Origin: Paenibacillus sp. RC334
GTDB taxonomy: Bacteria > Bacillota > Bacilli > Paenibacillales > Paenibacillaceae
Length of the DNA: 64,000 nucleotides
Direction: 5' to 3'
NCBI RefSeq assembly: GCF_030034735.1
Contig: NZ_CP125370.1
Location: 2,976,001-3,040,000 of the forward strand
Below the pieces are notes generated by a model that saw only the letters and a program-made list of their open reading frames with translations, did no database searches and was not told the origin of the DNA. The translations under genes were made by a program, and so were the position numbers. How positions within the stretch are numbered: position 1 is the stretch's first letter; each line of letters opens with the position of its first letter. Below, in pieces: positions 47,447 through 56,645 of this stretch.

Positions 47447-48457
47447 TTACTTCGATCTCAGCACCTGGTTGGAAACGTGGCTGACCATCTCAATCTCACC
47501 GGCTGTCAAGGTAAACTGCATCGCCTTCACATTTTCCTCGGCATGATGTACTTTTGAAGCCCCAGGTATCGCAAATACGTTCTCTCCATGAGCGTTAATC
47601 AGCCAATTCAGGGCAATCTGCGTTGGCGTCACATTATATTGTTGAGCCAGCTGTTCCAATGTTTCAATCAGCGGCTTCGATCTCCGCAGCCCCGAATCCC
47701 GGAATGCCGCTGTCCACTTGCGCGGGCCCTTGATCGACTTGACCAGAGAAGGATTTTTATGGAATTTTCCACTTAAGATCCCCTGCATTAACGGAGAGTA
47801 TGCGATGATTGCCACGCCGAGCTCTTTGGCCGTATCCAGAATTCCGTTCTGTTCGATTCTCCGGTCGAGTAGGCTGTATTTCACTTGATTCGAAACTAGG
47901 CGAAGGCCGTGCTCACGCAGCACACGATCAGATTCACGTATTTGTTGCGCGGAAAAGTTGCTTACGCCCACATATTTAATCTTTCCTTGCCCAACCAGTT
48001 TAGCCATCGCATTCATCACGGCGCCAACCGAAGCAAAGGAGTAAGGCGAATGCACCTGGTAGAGGTGAATTGTCCGTTGATCCAAATGGCGAATACGTTC
48101 ATCAATCGTTGCTGTGATACTGCCTGCGGTGCGAAAGGCCGGCCACCATTTCGTAGCGATATTCGCCTGTTCTGCGAGCGGTCCTCCGATCTCATTCAGC
48201 GTGCCCGCCAGTAGCTGTTCAGACTGTCCGCCACCGTATGCTTCAGCGGTATCAAACCAATTAATTCCACCTTCTAAACTGGTCTGTACGATTTGCCGTA
48301 TATCCTCCCGCCGCAGCACCGGCCAGAATTTCCCGACTATCCCTTTTCCATTGCTGAACTGCCAGCACCCAAGCCCAAGCGGTGACAGCTTTAAATCCGA
48401 GTTGCCCAGCTTGCGTAATTGCAGTGAGCCTGCTACATTTACCGTTTTCTCTTCCAC
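47447..48457 (-). CDS. Aldo/keto reductase
   Basis: NADP-dependent aldo/keto reductase with a TIM-barrel fold, cytoplasmic, about 336 residues. The tetrad is visible: Asp in NWFDTAEAYGGG, the Tyr in AYGGG, Lys in IATKWWP, and His in LYQVHSPY. The C-terminal NADPH-binding part FAIPGASKVHHAEEN is also typical. Start is uncertain: I use the GTG at 48457 (first residues VEEKTVNVAG), near GATGGAAGG; an upstream ATG at 48511 would add 18 residues but starts inside a palindrome. It lies upstream of the NRPS on the same strand, with its own terminator; it could reduce a peptide aldehyde, but nothing ties it to the cluster. Family call is firm. Confidence 0.9.
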   Translation of the reverse strand: MEEKTVNVAGSLQLRKLGNSDLKLSPLGLGCWQFSNGKGIVGKFWPVLRREDIRQIVQTSLEGGINWFDTAEAYGGGQSEQLLAGTLNEIGGPLAEQANIATKWWPAFRTAGSITATIDERIRHLDQRTIHLYQVHSPYSFASVGAVMNAMAKLVGQGKIKYVGVSNFSAQQIRESDRVLREHGLRLVSNQVKYSLLDRRIEQNGILDTAKELGVAIIAYSPLMQGILSGKFHKNPSLVKSIKGPRKWTAAFRDSGLRRSKPLIETLEQLAQQYNVTPTQIALNWLINAHGENVFAIPGASKVHHAEENVKAMQFTLTAGEIEMVSHVSNQVLRSK

Positions 48458-48817
48458 GATCCTTCCATCATCTCCTTTAAAAAAGTTTTCATGTGAAGCG
48501 ATCGCGTTCACGTTTTAAACACATAACACAACTTTACTTCCTGATTTGCACAGTCCGCTAAGGGAAGTTTTTTGAACGCTATGCATAGAGTTCGCTTTAT
48601 AAACTACCTAGAAAAAATACTTTTGCATAACCCTTATTTGTTTTATCGGTTGGAAGCTTACAAATGTTTAATAAAATGTTATACAAGCATCTGTTATGGG
48701 GAATTTTGGGGTACGGAACATAAAAAAAGATGACTCCTGATGAATTCAGAAATCATCTGATGACAGCTAAAAAGGCCTTCTTTTTCAATCTGTCGAAAAT
48801 CATACTCTGTACCTGTA
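48458..48817. other. Intergenic region between topB and aldo/keto reductase
   Basis: About 360 bases. Contains a 19-base imperfect palindrome at 48493-48511 (GTGAA arms around GCGATCGC) that could be an operator of the reductase, and the terminator of topB at 48722-48758. No gene is seen. Confidence 0.55.
48722..48758 (-). terminator. Probable terminator of topB
   Basis: Six-pair stem AGATGA/TCATCT with a 18-base loop, followed on the minus strand by seven T. It lies about 60 bases after the topB stop; a short AAAAAGG-CCT-TCTTTTT palindrome lies between. Confidence 0.6.
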
Positions 48818-51205
48818 TCAGTTTTCCTCACGAACGCTAAGCTGCCCTGTACCTGGTTCATTCAGAACAATTCTTGCTTTGACGGTCGATTCATCTTTAC
48901 GCTTAAAAGATAGCAGCTGTGTCTGCCCCTTCGTCAACAGAGACTTGAGCATCGTTTCCGTAATCTGCTTGCCAGCATATTCCTTCCAGACGACAAAGCC
49001 GCAGCCCTGCTTGTAGTTGCTGCATCCATATCCTTTGCGGCCTTCGATAATGCTCCCGCCACAATTCGACCGCGGGCAGCTGCCTAAAGCCTGCCTTTGG
49101 CCCGGCGAAGTGCCCGACGGCTCGGCGGACGAAGCTCGCGCTGCTCTCGCGCTTGAACTACTCCCAGCTGAACCCGATGCAGCCGCAGTACGCCCTCCTG
49201 CGCCCGATGGCACTTGCTCCAGTGACGATGCTCCGCCCGAGTTGTTGGTACGCCGTGACGGAGCGCGTGCAGCCCTTTGGGTGGTGATGCTTCCGCTTGC
49301 GCCTCCACTACGGGTGGCTCCCTTACTACCCGTACGCTTGCCCCTCGCTTCCTCGCCAAAAGCGTTTGCTGGAGCCGGTGGTTGCTGCCTCACCTTGTCA
49401 ATAATGGATAACGTAAACTTTTTAACGTTATCCATAAACTTTTCCTGGGCAGCTTCTCCCTTGGAAATTTGATGCAGACGGCGTTCCCATTGTCCTGTCA
49501 TCTCCGGCGAAGCTAGCAGGTCGACCCCCGCGTTGCGGATCAGGTCAATTGCCATTTTCCCCTTATCCGTAATGAGAATCTTTTTGCCTTTCATTTCAAT
49601 GTAGCCGACCTTCTTCAAACGTTCAATGGTGGCGGCACGTGTCGCAGGTGTACCTAATCCAGCATCCTTCATGACCTCACGTAATTCCTCGTTCTCCATC
49701 TGCTTGCCTGCGCTCTCCATTGCTTTTAGCAATGTGCCCTCTGTGTAGCTTTTAGGCGGCTGTGTCACCTTTTCTTTCATCTCGGCGCGAATACAATCCA
49801 CCGGACGGCCTGCATCAATCTCAAACTTTTTGTCCGTCCATTCGTCTGTTTCCTCTTCTTCCTCTTTCTTCGGTGCTTTGCTCTTTTTGCCTTTATCCTG
49901 ATCAGCCTTGCTCAAAACTACTTTCCAGCCCAAGGACAGAAGCTCCTTAATGCTTGTTTTGAACAAATGCTTGTCCACTTGGGTCATCACAGTATGCATT
50001 TTATATTCGGCAGGCGGGAAGAAATGTGACAAAAACCTGCGGATTATCAGGTCATATACATTTTGTTCCTCCTTGCTGAGCGTTCCCGGTCTTTTCAGCG
50101 TAGGCAATATAGCATGGTGATCCTCAACACGGGCTGGATTGCAGACAGCTTTATTCTGTTTATGGACCAAATTGGGGTTCGCTTGCTGTACCAGATCAGC
50201 ATAAGGACCTGTGCCCAGCATACGAAGCGCCTTGTGCATGCCGTCTATATTTTGCTCCGTTACATAGTTGGAATTGGTACGCGGATAGGAAATGACCTTA
50301 TGCCGCTCATAGAGCGCTTGTGCAACATCCAGCGTTTTTTTGGCTGAATAACTATACTTGGCATTCGCCTCACGTTGAAGCAGTGTCAAATCGTACAGCT
50401 TGAAAGGATATTCCTTCGTCTGCTTCACATCATATTTTGTGATTTCACCTGTTTTTCCGCGAACTGCCGCTGCTATCGCCTCAGCTTCTTCCGGCTTGGT
50501 CAGCCGATCTCCTTGCCACGCACCTTTATACTTGGTTTGATCTTGCTTAAACTCTGCCCACACGTCATAAAAGGTTTGAGACTGAAACGCCTCAATTTCC
50601 TTTTCCCGGTCATGAATCAATGCCAGTACAGGAGTCTGCACCCGTCCGACCGACAGTAACGCGTTATGCCGTGTTGTAAAGGCTCTGGAAGCATTCATAC
50701 CGATCAACCAGTCTGCTTCACTTCGTGCCCGCGCAGCCTGAGTTAGAAACTCAAACTCCGATGCATCTCGCAAGCGTTCAAAGCCTACTGCAATACTCTC
50801 CGCCGTTAAATCTGAGATCCATAGTCGCTTGACCGGCTGACGCAGCTTTAACTGCTGTTGAATCAAGGCAAAAATATATTGCCCCTCTCGCCCCGCATCA
50901 CAAGCATTCACGATTGCATTACAGCGTTTGGCCAGCTCACCAATTATTTTCAGCTGATCTTTTGTTTTCGGATTCGGTACAATTTTAAACTGCTCGGGGA
51001 TAATGGGAAGATCTTTAATATTCCAGCGTTTGTACTTGGCATCGTATGCATCCGGCTCAGCGAGACCCAGCAAATGACCGATCGCCCAAGTTACAATGTA
51101 TTTCTCCCCCTCCAGATAGGTACGGTTATTTTTGGCCCTCGGCTCCATAACAGCCGCAATAGTGCGTCCCATATCCGGTTTTTCAGCAATAATTAACGTC
51201 TTCAT
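48818..51205 (-). CDS. topB: DNA topoisomerase III, TopB
   Basis: Type IA topoisomerase that decatenates and relaxes DNA through a transient 5'-phosphotyrosine link. 795 residues. TOPRIM domain first, with IIAEKPDMGRT and the acidic DAGREGQ motif; catalytic Tyr307 lies in ISYPRTNS. The core ends near residue 600. A low-complexity linker rich in Ala, Ser, Gly and Arg (about 610-710) leads to one zinc-ribbon-like end, with Cys in CPRSNCGG and YGCSNYKQGCGF. ATG start after AGGAAGGA. Single gene with its own terminator. Bacillus TopB lacks such a long linker. Confidence 0.95.
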   Translation of the reverse strand: MKTLIIAEKPDMGRTIAAVMEPRAKNNRTYLEGEKYIVTWAIGHLLGLAEPDAYDAKYKRWNIKDLPIIPEQFKIVPNPKTKDQLKIIGELAKRCNAIVNACDAGREGQYIFALIQQQLKLRQPVKRLWISDLTAESIAVGFERLRDASEFEFLTQAARARSEADWLIGMNASRAFTTRHNALLSVGRVQTPVLALIHDREKEIEAFQSQTFYDVWAEFKQDQTKYKGAWQGDRLTKPEEAEAIAAAVRGKTGEITKYDVKQTKEYPFKLYDLTLLQREANAKYSYSAKKTLDVAQALYERHKVISYPRTNSNYVTEQNIDGMHKALRMLGTGPYADLVQQANPNLVHKQNKAVCNPARVEDHHAILPTLKRPGTLSKEEQNVYDLIIRRFLSHFFPPAEYKMHTVMTQVDKHLFKTSIKELLSLGWKVVLSKADQDKGKKSKAPKKEEEEETDEWTDKKFEIDAGRPVDCIRAEMKEKVTQPPKSYTEGTLLKAMESAGKQMENEELREVMKDAGLGTPATRAATIERLKKVGYIEMKGKKILITDKGKMAIDLIRNAGVDLLASPEMTGQWERRLHQISKGEAAQEKFMDNVKKFTLSIIDKVRQQPPAPANAFGEEARGKRTGSKGATRSGGASGSITTQRAARAPSRRTNNSGGASSLEQVPSGAGGRTAAASGSAGSSSSARAARASSAEPSGTSPGQRQALGSCPRSNCGGSIIEGRKGYGCSNYKQGCGFVVWKEYAGKQITETMLKSLLTKGQTQLLSFKRKDESTVKARIVLNEPGTGQLSVREEN

Positions 51206-51371
51206 TCATATTCCATTCCTTCCTGACGGCCTTCTGCTTCCCTTCCCTGACTCACACGTAATAAACGAAAGGTAAATGAAATACAGGCAGGGCCTCATGC
51301 AAAAGGAGCCTTCTCCCGGCGAAAGCTCCTTTGTCCATTCACTTGGTCTAGCGCTCCAACAATATACGTGT

Positions 51372-51400
51372 ATTATACCATAGATACCATCATTCTCTCA
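51372..51400 (-). promoter_or_regulatory. topB promoter candidate (extended -10)
   Basis: Minus strand TATGGTATAAT is an extended -10 (TG one base before TATAAT, 51372-51377). The -35 (CTGAGA, 18 bases upstream) is weak. A transcript from here would have a leader of about 160 bases with the hairpin at 51302-51332. Confidence 0.45.
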
Positions 51401-51820
51401 GGTGATGATTTACGAAACCTTGTAACGTTAATAGTTACTGTCATTATCTATAAGGTCTATGTAAGAGCTATAAAGGATGATGTTTTAAATGAATTTTCAT
51501 CTAAAATCACTCCCCACATAACCACGAGAGTTATGTTTATGTGATTATATATAACACATAAAACGTTTTTTTGATTATTTCCGCAAAATAATTTCATTGT
51601 TCAATAAAAAAGCTACACTTCATTCCTGTTATATGTTATGATCGCTGTATAAAACAGACTTAGAGATTTGGAAAATATTTTATAAGTCATATTATATAAC
51701 ATTAAATTCACATTCCTTTACATACAATGATAACAAATAATGTTTTAGAAAAATCTCGTAATTCAATGGTTATCCATTCGCATTTTACAAACCTGAGCAC
51801 GCTAGTCCTTTAAACGCAAC

Positions 51821-51846
51821 AAAGCCCCATCCGAGGATGGAGCTTT
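51821..51846 (-). terminator. Terminator of gltD
   Basis: Twelve-base arms AAAGC-CCATCC / GGATGG-GCTTT with one mismatch and a tight loop, just 18 bases after the gltD stop; TTTGTTG follows on the minus strand. Confidence 0.75.
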
Positions 51847-51863
51847 GACTGGATAACTTATAT

Positions 51864-53351
51864 TTACACCAAAACGGTAGCGCCCATCAGGTATTTATCG
51901 ACCTCACGTGCGGCTTCCCGACCTTCATTAATGGCCCACACAACAAGGCTTTGCCCGCGGCGCATATCACCAGCAGCAAAAACCTTATCTACATTCGTAA
52001 CATATTTCCCGTAACGTGCTTTAACATTGGAACGACGATCAGTTTCCAAACCAATTTGCTCAACAATCGTTTGCTCAGGACCGTCGAATCCAATAGCAAT
52101 GAGAGCAATCTGTGCCGGGAATACACGCTCCGTACCCGGAACCGGCTGATAGATTTTACGCCCCGTTTCATCGACAATACGCTGAATTTGAATCGTGTGT
52201 AGCTCTTTCAAATTACCGTTCTCATCACCTACAAACTTCGTTGTCATGATGGAGAACTCACGCGGATCTTCCCCGAATATCGCCTTCGCTTCCTGCTGTG
52301 CATAATCGAGAGAGTACACGTTTGGAAATTGTGGCCAAGGATTGGCAATTGGGTCACGTTCCAAAGGAGCTTTGGCATGTGTGCCAAATTGAGTGACGCT
52401 TCGACAGCCATGACGTAAAGAAGTAGCTACACAATCCGAACCTGTGTCACCACCACCGATCACAATAACATCCTTACCTTGAGAGGACAAATAGTTGCCA
52501 TCTTCCAGATTGGAATCCAGGTAGCTCTTGATGGTACCATTCAAATAATCCATCGCATAATGAACGCCATTCAAATCGCTACCTTCAATATTGAATTCTC
52601 TCGGCTTCGTAGAGCCACCGCACAGTACAACCGCATCATACTCAGCAATCAGCTGATCGGTAGGAATATCCTTTCCGATCTCTGTATTCGTAATGAACTG
52701 AATGCCCTCCGCCTCCAGTAAATCCACACGACGCTGAACAACCTTTTTGTCCAGCTTCATGGAAGGGATGCCATACATCAGCAGCCCGCCAACACGATCC
52801 GCACGCTCATACACGGTTACGCTGTGTCCTGCTTTGTTAAGCTGCGCAGCAGCAGCCAGTCCTGCGGGACCCGAGCCGACAATAGCTACCCGTCTGCCTG
52901 TACGCTTTTCAGGCGGATTAGGGACAACCCAGCCTTCCTCAAAGCCTTTTTCGATAATAGCTTCCTCAATTGTCTTAATCGTAACAGATTGCCCGATCAG
53001 GCCGACCGTACAGGAGCCTTCACAAGGAGCAGGACAGACACGCCCAGTAAATTCCGGGAAATTATTTGTTTTGTGTAGCCGATCCAGTGCTTCCTTCCAC
53101 AAACCGCGATATACGAGATTGTTCCATTCTGGAATAAGATTATGAACCGGGCAGCCCAAAGTCGCCCCCATAATGTCCATTCCCGTATGACAATAAGGAG
53201 TTCCGCAGTCCATACAACGTGCCCCTTGGGTACGCAGCTCTTCTTCGGACATATGCTTATGGAATTCTTCCCAATCCTTAATACGCTCTGCCGGATCCCG
53301 ATCTGTAGGAAGCTGTCGTGTGTATTCCATAAATCCAGTTGGTGTAGACAT
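51864..53351 (-). CDS. gltD: Glutamate synthase small subunit GltD
   Basis: FAD and Fe-S flavoprotein that feeds NADPH electrons to glutamate synthase. 495 residues from ATG at 53351, eight bases after GGGGGA. N-terminal Cys motifs [23 protein letters not shown] and [12 protein letters not shown] bind 4Fe-4S clusters; the FAD-binding [10 protein letters not shown] and the NADP-binding [11 protein letters not shown] follow, and [17 protein letters not shown] closes the FAD site. The large subunit gene gltB, usually adjacent, is absent: the gene upstream is folA, and downstream is topB. It either serves a GltB encoded elsewhere or acts with another partner. Confidence 0.93.
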   Translation of the reverse strand: MSTPTGFMEYTRQLPTDRDPAERIKDWEEFHKHMSEEELRTQGARCMDCGTPYCHTGMDIMGATLGCPVHNLIPEWNNLVYRGLWKEALDRLHKTNNFPEFTGRVCPAPCEGSCTVGLIGQSVTIKTIEEAIIEKGFEEGWVVPNPPEKRTGRRVAIVGSGPAGLAAAAQLNKAGHSVTVYERADRVGGLLMYGIPSMKLDKKVVQRRVDLLEAEGIQFITNTEIGKDIPTDQLIAEYDAVVLCGGSTKPREFNIEGSDLNGVHYAMDYLNGTIKSYLDSNLEDGNYLSSQGKDVIVIGGGDTGSDCVATSLRHGCRSVTQFGTHAKAPLERDPIANPWPQFPNVYSLDYAQQEAKAIFGEDPREFSIMTTKFVGDENGNLKELHTIQIQRIVDETGRKIYQPVPGTERVFPAQIALIAIGFDGPEQTIVEQIGLETDRRSNVKARYGKYVTNVDKVFAAGDMRRGQSLVVWAINEGREAAREVDKYLMGATVLV

Positions 53352-53589
53352 GTTACGTTCCCCCATCTCTTCGCTTATGAACCCCGTTCATCCATTCAGA
53401 ATTTGAGCTAAATTCGAATTTGTCTGTTTGTATCATGAAAGGGTCTATTCTCGTTGAATTTGATTTATTGTATCACAATACAGCACAAAAGTAATGAAAA
53501 CTTATGCAACTTTCTGCATCAACAGCCAAAAGGATTTTTTATATGGTTCATTAATTTTTCAAATGAGCGAGGTCAAATATACCCCAATC

Positions 53590-54078
53590 TTACTTCGTCC
53601 TCTCGTAAACGACAAAACGGTAGTCGTACGGGTTTCTTTCATCCTTGACACCGGGAGTTTCACTGACTACATTCCAGCCGTTCCAATCCAGCTCAGGAAA
53701 AGTCGTATCTCCCTCGAAATTCTCATCAATCCTGGTAATGATTAGCCGATCAGCATGTGTCCAGAACAGTGAATAAATCTCTGCGCCGCCGATGATCATC
53801 AGTTCTCCCTGCGCCGCCAATTGGAGACCTGCTTCCAGAGAATGGATCACTTCTGCGCCCTCCGCCAGATAGCTCTGATCGCGGGTCAAAATAACGTTAC
53901 GCCGCATAGGCAGGCTTTTTCCACCAAAGGATTCCCATGTCTTGCGCCCCATGAGTACGGTTTTACCGATGGTCTGCTCCTTGAAAAATGTCATATCTCT
54001 CGGCAGGCGCCAAGGAAGACTGTTATCCCGGCCAATGACGCCGTTTTGTGCCATAGCCCATATCATCGAAATGCTCAT
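53590..54078 (-). CDS. folA: Dihydrofolate reductase
   Basis: Reduces dihydrofolate to tetrahydrofolate with NADPH; target of trimethoprim. 162 residues, typical for the chromosomal enzyme. Landmarks: MIWAMAQNGVIGRDNSLPWRLP with the Met20 loop, Asp in the PRDMTFFK helix, VLMGRKTWESF with the NADPH-binding GRKT, and MIIGGAEIY. ATG start nine bases after GGGGGAG. It follows thyA by 19 bases in the common thyA-folA arrangement, which recycles the dihydrofolate made by thymidylate synthase. Confidence 0.96.
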   Translation of the reverse strand: MSISMIWAMAQNGVIGRDNSLPWRLPRDMTFFKEQTIGKTVLMGRKTWESFGGKSLPMRRNVILTRDQSYLAEGAEVIHSLEAGLQLAAQGELMIIGGAEIYSLFWTHADRLIITRIDENFEGDTTFPELDWNGWNVVSETPGVKDERNPYDYRFVVYERTK

Positions 54079-54097
54079 AACTCACAGCTCCCCCAAA

Positions 54098-54892
54098 TCA
54101 GATAGCGACAGGCGCCTTGATACCCGGATGATATTCATAGTTCTCAAAAGCAAAGTCCTCGTACGTATAATCAAATATCGAATCCGGTTTACGAAGGATT
54201 TTGAGCTGAGGCAATGGATAAGGATCACGCTCTAGCTGCGTATGCACTTGTTGCATATGATTTGAATAAATATGCACATCGCCGCCTGACCAAATGAATT
54301 CGCCTGGCTCCAAACCACACTGCTGTGCAACCATATGCGTTAGCAATGCATAACTGGCGATATTGAAAGGAAGGCCAAGGAAGGTATCGACTGAGCGCAT
54401 GGTCAGCATGCAGGAAAGCTTCCCTCCGGCCACATAAAACTGAAATACGAAATGGCATGGCGGGAGCTTCATTGAATCGATTTCAGCCACATTCCAGGCA
54501 CTGACGATATGTCGTCGGGAATCCGGGTTGTTTTTAATCGCTTCAATGACATTTGTAATCTGGTCGATATGTTGTCCGTCTGTTGTTTCCCACGCACGCC
54601 ATTGTGAGCCATACACAGGGCCCAGATTCCCCTGCTCATCTGCCCATTCGTCCCAAATGGTAACCCCGTTCTCTTTGAGGTAAGAAATGTTAGTATCTCC
54701 CCGCAAGAACCACAGCAACTCATGGATAACGGATTTCAAATGTACTCTTTTAGTTGTCATCAAGGGAAAGCCCTTGGCCAGATCAAAGCGGAGCTGTCTT
54801 CCGAAAACAGAAAGTGTTCCCGTCCCTGTACGGTCCTCTTTTTTCACTCCATTCTCCAATATATCCTCCAGCAGTTCCAAGTAATTGCGCAC
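54098..54892 (-). CDS. thyA: Thymidylate synthase ThyA
   Basis: Methylates dUMP to dTMP with methylene-tetrahydrofolate, giving dihydrofolate. From the GTG at 54892 (behind GGAGAG, with first residues [15 protein letters not shown]) it has 264 residues, exactly the usual ThyA length. Catalytic Cys146 lies in PPCHF; the phosphate-binding Arg lies in [10 protein letters not shown] and [10 protein letters not shown] longer open frame upstream (40 residues) has no similarity to the family and is rejected. Paired with folA. Confidence 0.97.
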   Translation of the reverse strand: MRNYLELLEDILENGVKKEDRTGTGTLSVFGRQLRFDLAKGFPLMTTKRVHLKSVIHELLWFLRGDTNISYLKENGVTIWDEWADEQGNLGPVYGSQWRAWETTDGQHIDQITNVIEAIKNNPDSRRHIVSAWNVAEIDSMKLPPCHFVFQFYVAGGKLSCMLTMRSVDTFLGLPFNIASYALLTHMVAQQCGLEPGEFIWSGGDVHIYSNHMQQVHTQLERDPYPLPQLKILRKPDSIFDYTYEDFAFENYEYHPGIKAPVAI

Positions 54893-55132
54893 TTTATTTC
54901 TCTCCTTTAAGCATGAATAAACACCAGTATTCATAAAATCTGGACGTAACTGAACGTAAAACCGTTTCACGTTAACGAACAGCATCCAGTATTCCAAAGC
55001 CCGCAGCGTCAAATTCTAATCTAGAAAAGACCTGCTATTCTGCACCCATATCTATATTTAGTTTATCATGGACTACGCATTATTGACTATCCACTGTGTG
55101 AATTTTCATCGTCGTCCTGAAAATCCTAAAAT
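54893..55132. other. Intergenic region upstream of thyA
   Basis: About 240 bases to the pdh terminator (330 to the pdhD stop). AT-rich, and must hold the thyA promoter; I see no clear consensus pair. No riboswitch or tetrahydrofolate aptamer was recognised. Confidence 0.5.
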
Positions 55133-55178
55133 ATGAAAAAAAGAGGCAAAGAACGCAGATATAGCGCTCCTTGCCTCT
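55133..55178 (-). terminator. Terminator of the pdh operon
   Basis: Eight-base-pair stem AGAGGCAA/TTGCCTCT with a 21-base loop, followed on the minus strand by seven T. It lies about 45 bases after the pdhD stop. Confidence 0.85.
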
Positions 55179-55220
55179 CTTTCCATGTATGAAAATCAAA
55201 AACAAGATAATGAATTGGGA

Positions 55221-56642
55221 TTAGCGACGTGGTGCCAATGCATGGATCGGATGACCCAGCACGACTTCCGCTGCTTCCATAACGATTTCGCCCAATGTAG
55301 GGTGAGCATGAATAGTCAAGGAGATATCTTCGAGTGTAGCCCCCATTTCAATCGCCAGACCCAGCTCAGCAATAAGGTTGGAAGCTTCCAGACCTACGAT
55401 TTGCGTACCCAGTACCAGACCTGTGTCTGCGTCAGCTACGATTTTAACAAAGCCTTCAGTAGCGTTCAGGGAAACGGCACGACCGTTTGCTCCATAAGAG
55501 AACTTGCCAACTTTGACATTGTGGCCTTTTTCTTTGGCTTGTGTCTCAGTGTAGCCTACGCTGGAGCATTCTGGATCTGTGAAAACAACAGCCGGAATAC
55601 ATTTGTAGTCTACTACAGACGGTTCGCCTGCGATCGCTTCAGCAGCCACTTTACCTTCGTAAGAAGCTTTGTGAGCCAGAGCAAGACCAGCAACGATATC
55701 GCCGATTGCAAAGATATGAGGAATGCTAGTGCGTCCTTGGTGGTCAACTTTCACCATTCCACGCTCATCCAGTTCTACACCGATCAGATCCAGACCCAGT
55801 TCACCGTCTGTGTTTGGACGACGTCCAACGGTCACAAGCAGGTAATCAGCAGTTACTTCTTTGCTTTCGCCGTTAACGGAGAATTTCACCGTTACGTCTT
55901 TATCTGTTTGCTCTGCACTTTCCGCTTTAGCGCCAGTGAAGATTTCAATACCAGTTTTCTTCATGCTCTTCGCAACGATCGAAGTCATATCCTTGTCGAA
56001 GCCAGGAAGAACGGTATCCATACCTTCAATAATTGTTACTTTGGAACCGAATTTGGAGTACATTTGTCCAAGCTCTGCACCAATGTATCCACCGCCGATT
56101 ACGATCAGGCTTTTCGGAATTTCAGGCAGGTTCAACGCTTCTGTAGAAGACAGAATACGTCCGCCAAACGGGAATGGTTTCAATTCAATTGGACGGGAAC
56201 CTGTGGCGATAATCGCATTTTTAAAACGGTAGCGTGGTGATTCATGTTCGTTGAATACACGCGCTTCGTTTTCGTTGATGAACATGCACTCACCATTGAA
56301 AACTTCAACTTTGTTGCCTTTGAGCAGACCGCTTACGCCGCCAGTCATTTTCTTAACAACACTGTTTTTGAATTCTTGTGTTTTAGCAAAGTCAACTTTT
56401 ACGTTCTCAGCAGTAATACCGAAAGACTCGCCGTGTTGAGCAGCTTCATATTGATGAGCTGCAGAGATCAAAGCTTTGGAAGGAATACATCCACGGTTCA
56501 GACAGACACCGCCCAGCTCCGATTGGTCAACGATCAATACGTTTTGTCCCAATTGTGCAGCACGGATAGCAGCTACATAGCCGCCAGGACCCGCACCGAT
56601 AACCAATGTGTCAATATCCAGAGAAGCGTCTCCTACTACCAT
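55221..56642 (-). CDS. pdhD: Dihydrolipoyl dehydrogenase, E3 of pyruvate dehydrogenase
   Basis: Reoxidises dihydrolipoyl groups of the E2 chain with FAD and NAD+. 473 residues. FAD-binding [19 protein letters not shown], redox disulfide in [13 protein letters not shown] (about residue 45-57), NAD-binding [12 protein letters not shown] and the C-terminal catalytic His/Glu in [10 protein letters not shown]. The ATG lies two bases after the E2 stop, with GGAGGTG inside the E2 end, so it is coupled. Last gene of pdhABCD. Confidence 0.97.
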   Translation of the reverse strand: MVVGDASLDIDTLVIGAGPGGYVAAIRAAQLGQNVLIVDQSELGGVCLNRGCIPSKALISAAHQYEAAQHGESFGITAENVKVDFAKTQEFKNSVVKKMTGGVSGLLKGNKVEVFNGECMFINENEARVFNEHESPRYRFKNAIIATGSRPIELKPFPFGGRILSSTEALNLPEIPKSLIVIGGGYIGAELGQMYSKFGSKVTIIEGMDTVLPGFDKDMTSIVAKSMKKTGIEIFTGAKAESAEQTDKDVTVKFSVNGESKEVTADYLLVTVGRRPNTDGELGLDLIGVELDERGMVKVDHQGRTSIPHIFAIGDIVAGLALAHKASYEGKVAAEAIAGEPSVVDYKCIPAVVFTDPECSSVGYTETQAKEKGHNVKVGKFSYGANGRAVSLNATEGFVKIVADADTGLVLGTQIVGLEASNLIAELGLAIEMGATLEDISLTIHAHPTLGEIVMEAAEVVLGHPIHALAPRR

Positions 56643-56645
56643 TGA

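Larger units (their letters stand above)
51206..51863. other. Intergenic region between gltD and topB
   Basis: About 660 bases. Holds the topB promoter candidate near 51372, a hairpin AAAGGAGC/GCTCCTTT at 51302-51332 within the topB leader, and the gltD terminator at 51821-51846. The middle (51400-51800) is very AT-rich and shows no gene; a small RNA cannot be excluded. Confidence 0.55.

Noticed and set aside
50285-51205. DAGREGQ of TopB as altered active site
   Set aside because: TopB enzymes commonly have REGQ rather than REGE, so it is normal for the family.
54893-55012. N-terminal extension of ThyA by 40 residues
   Set aside because: Extension unlike the family; GTG at 54892 has a good site and gives the standard 264-residue enzyme.
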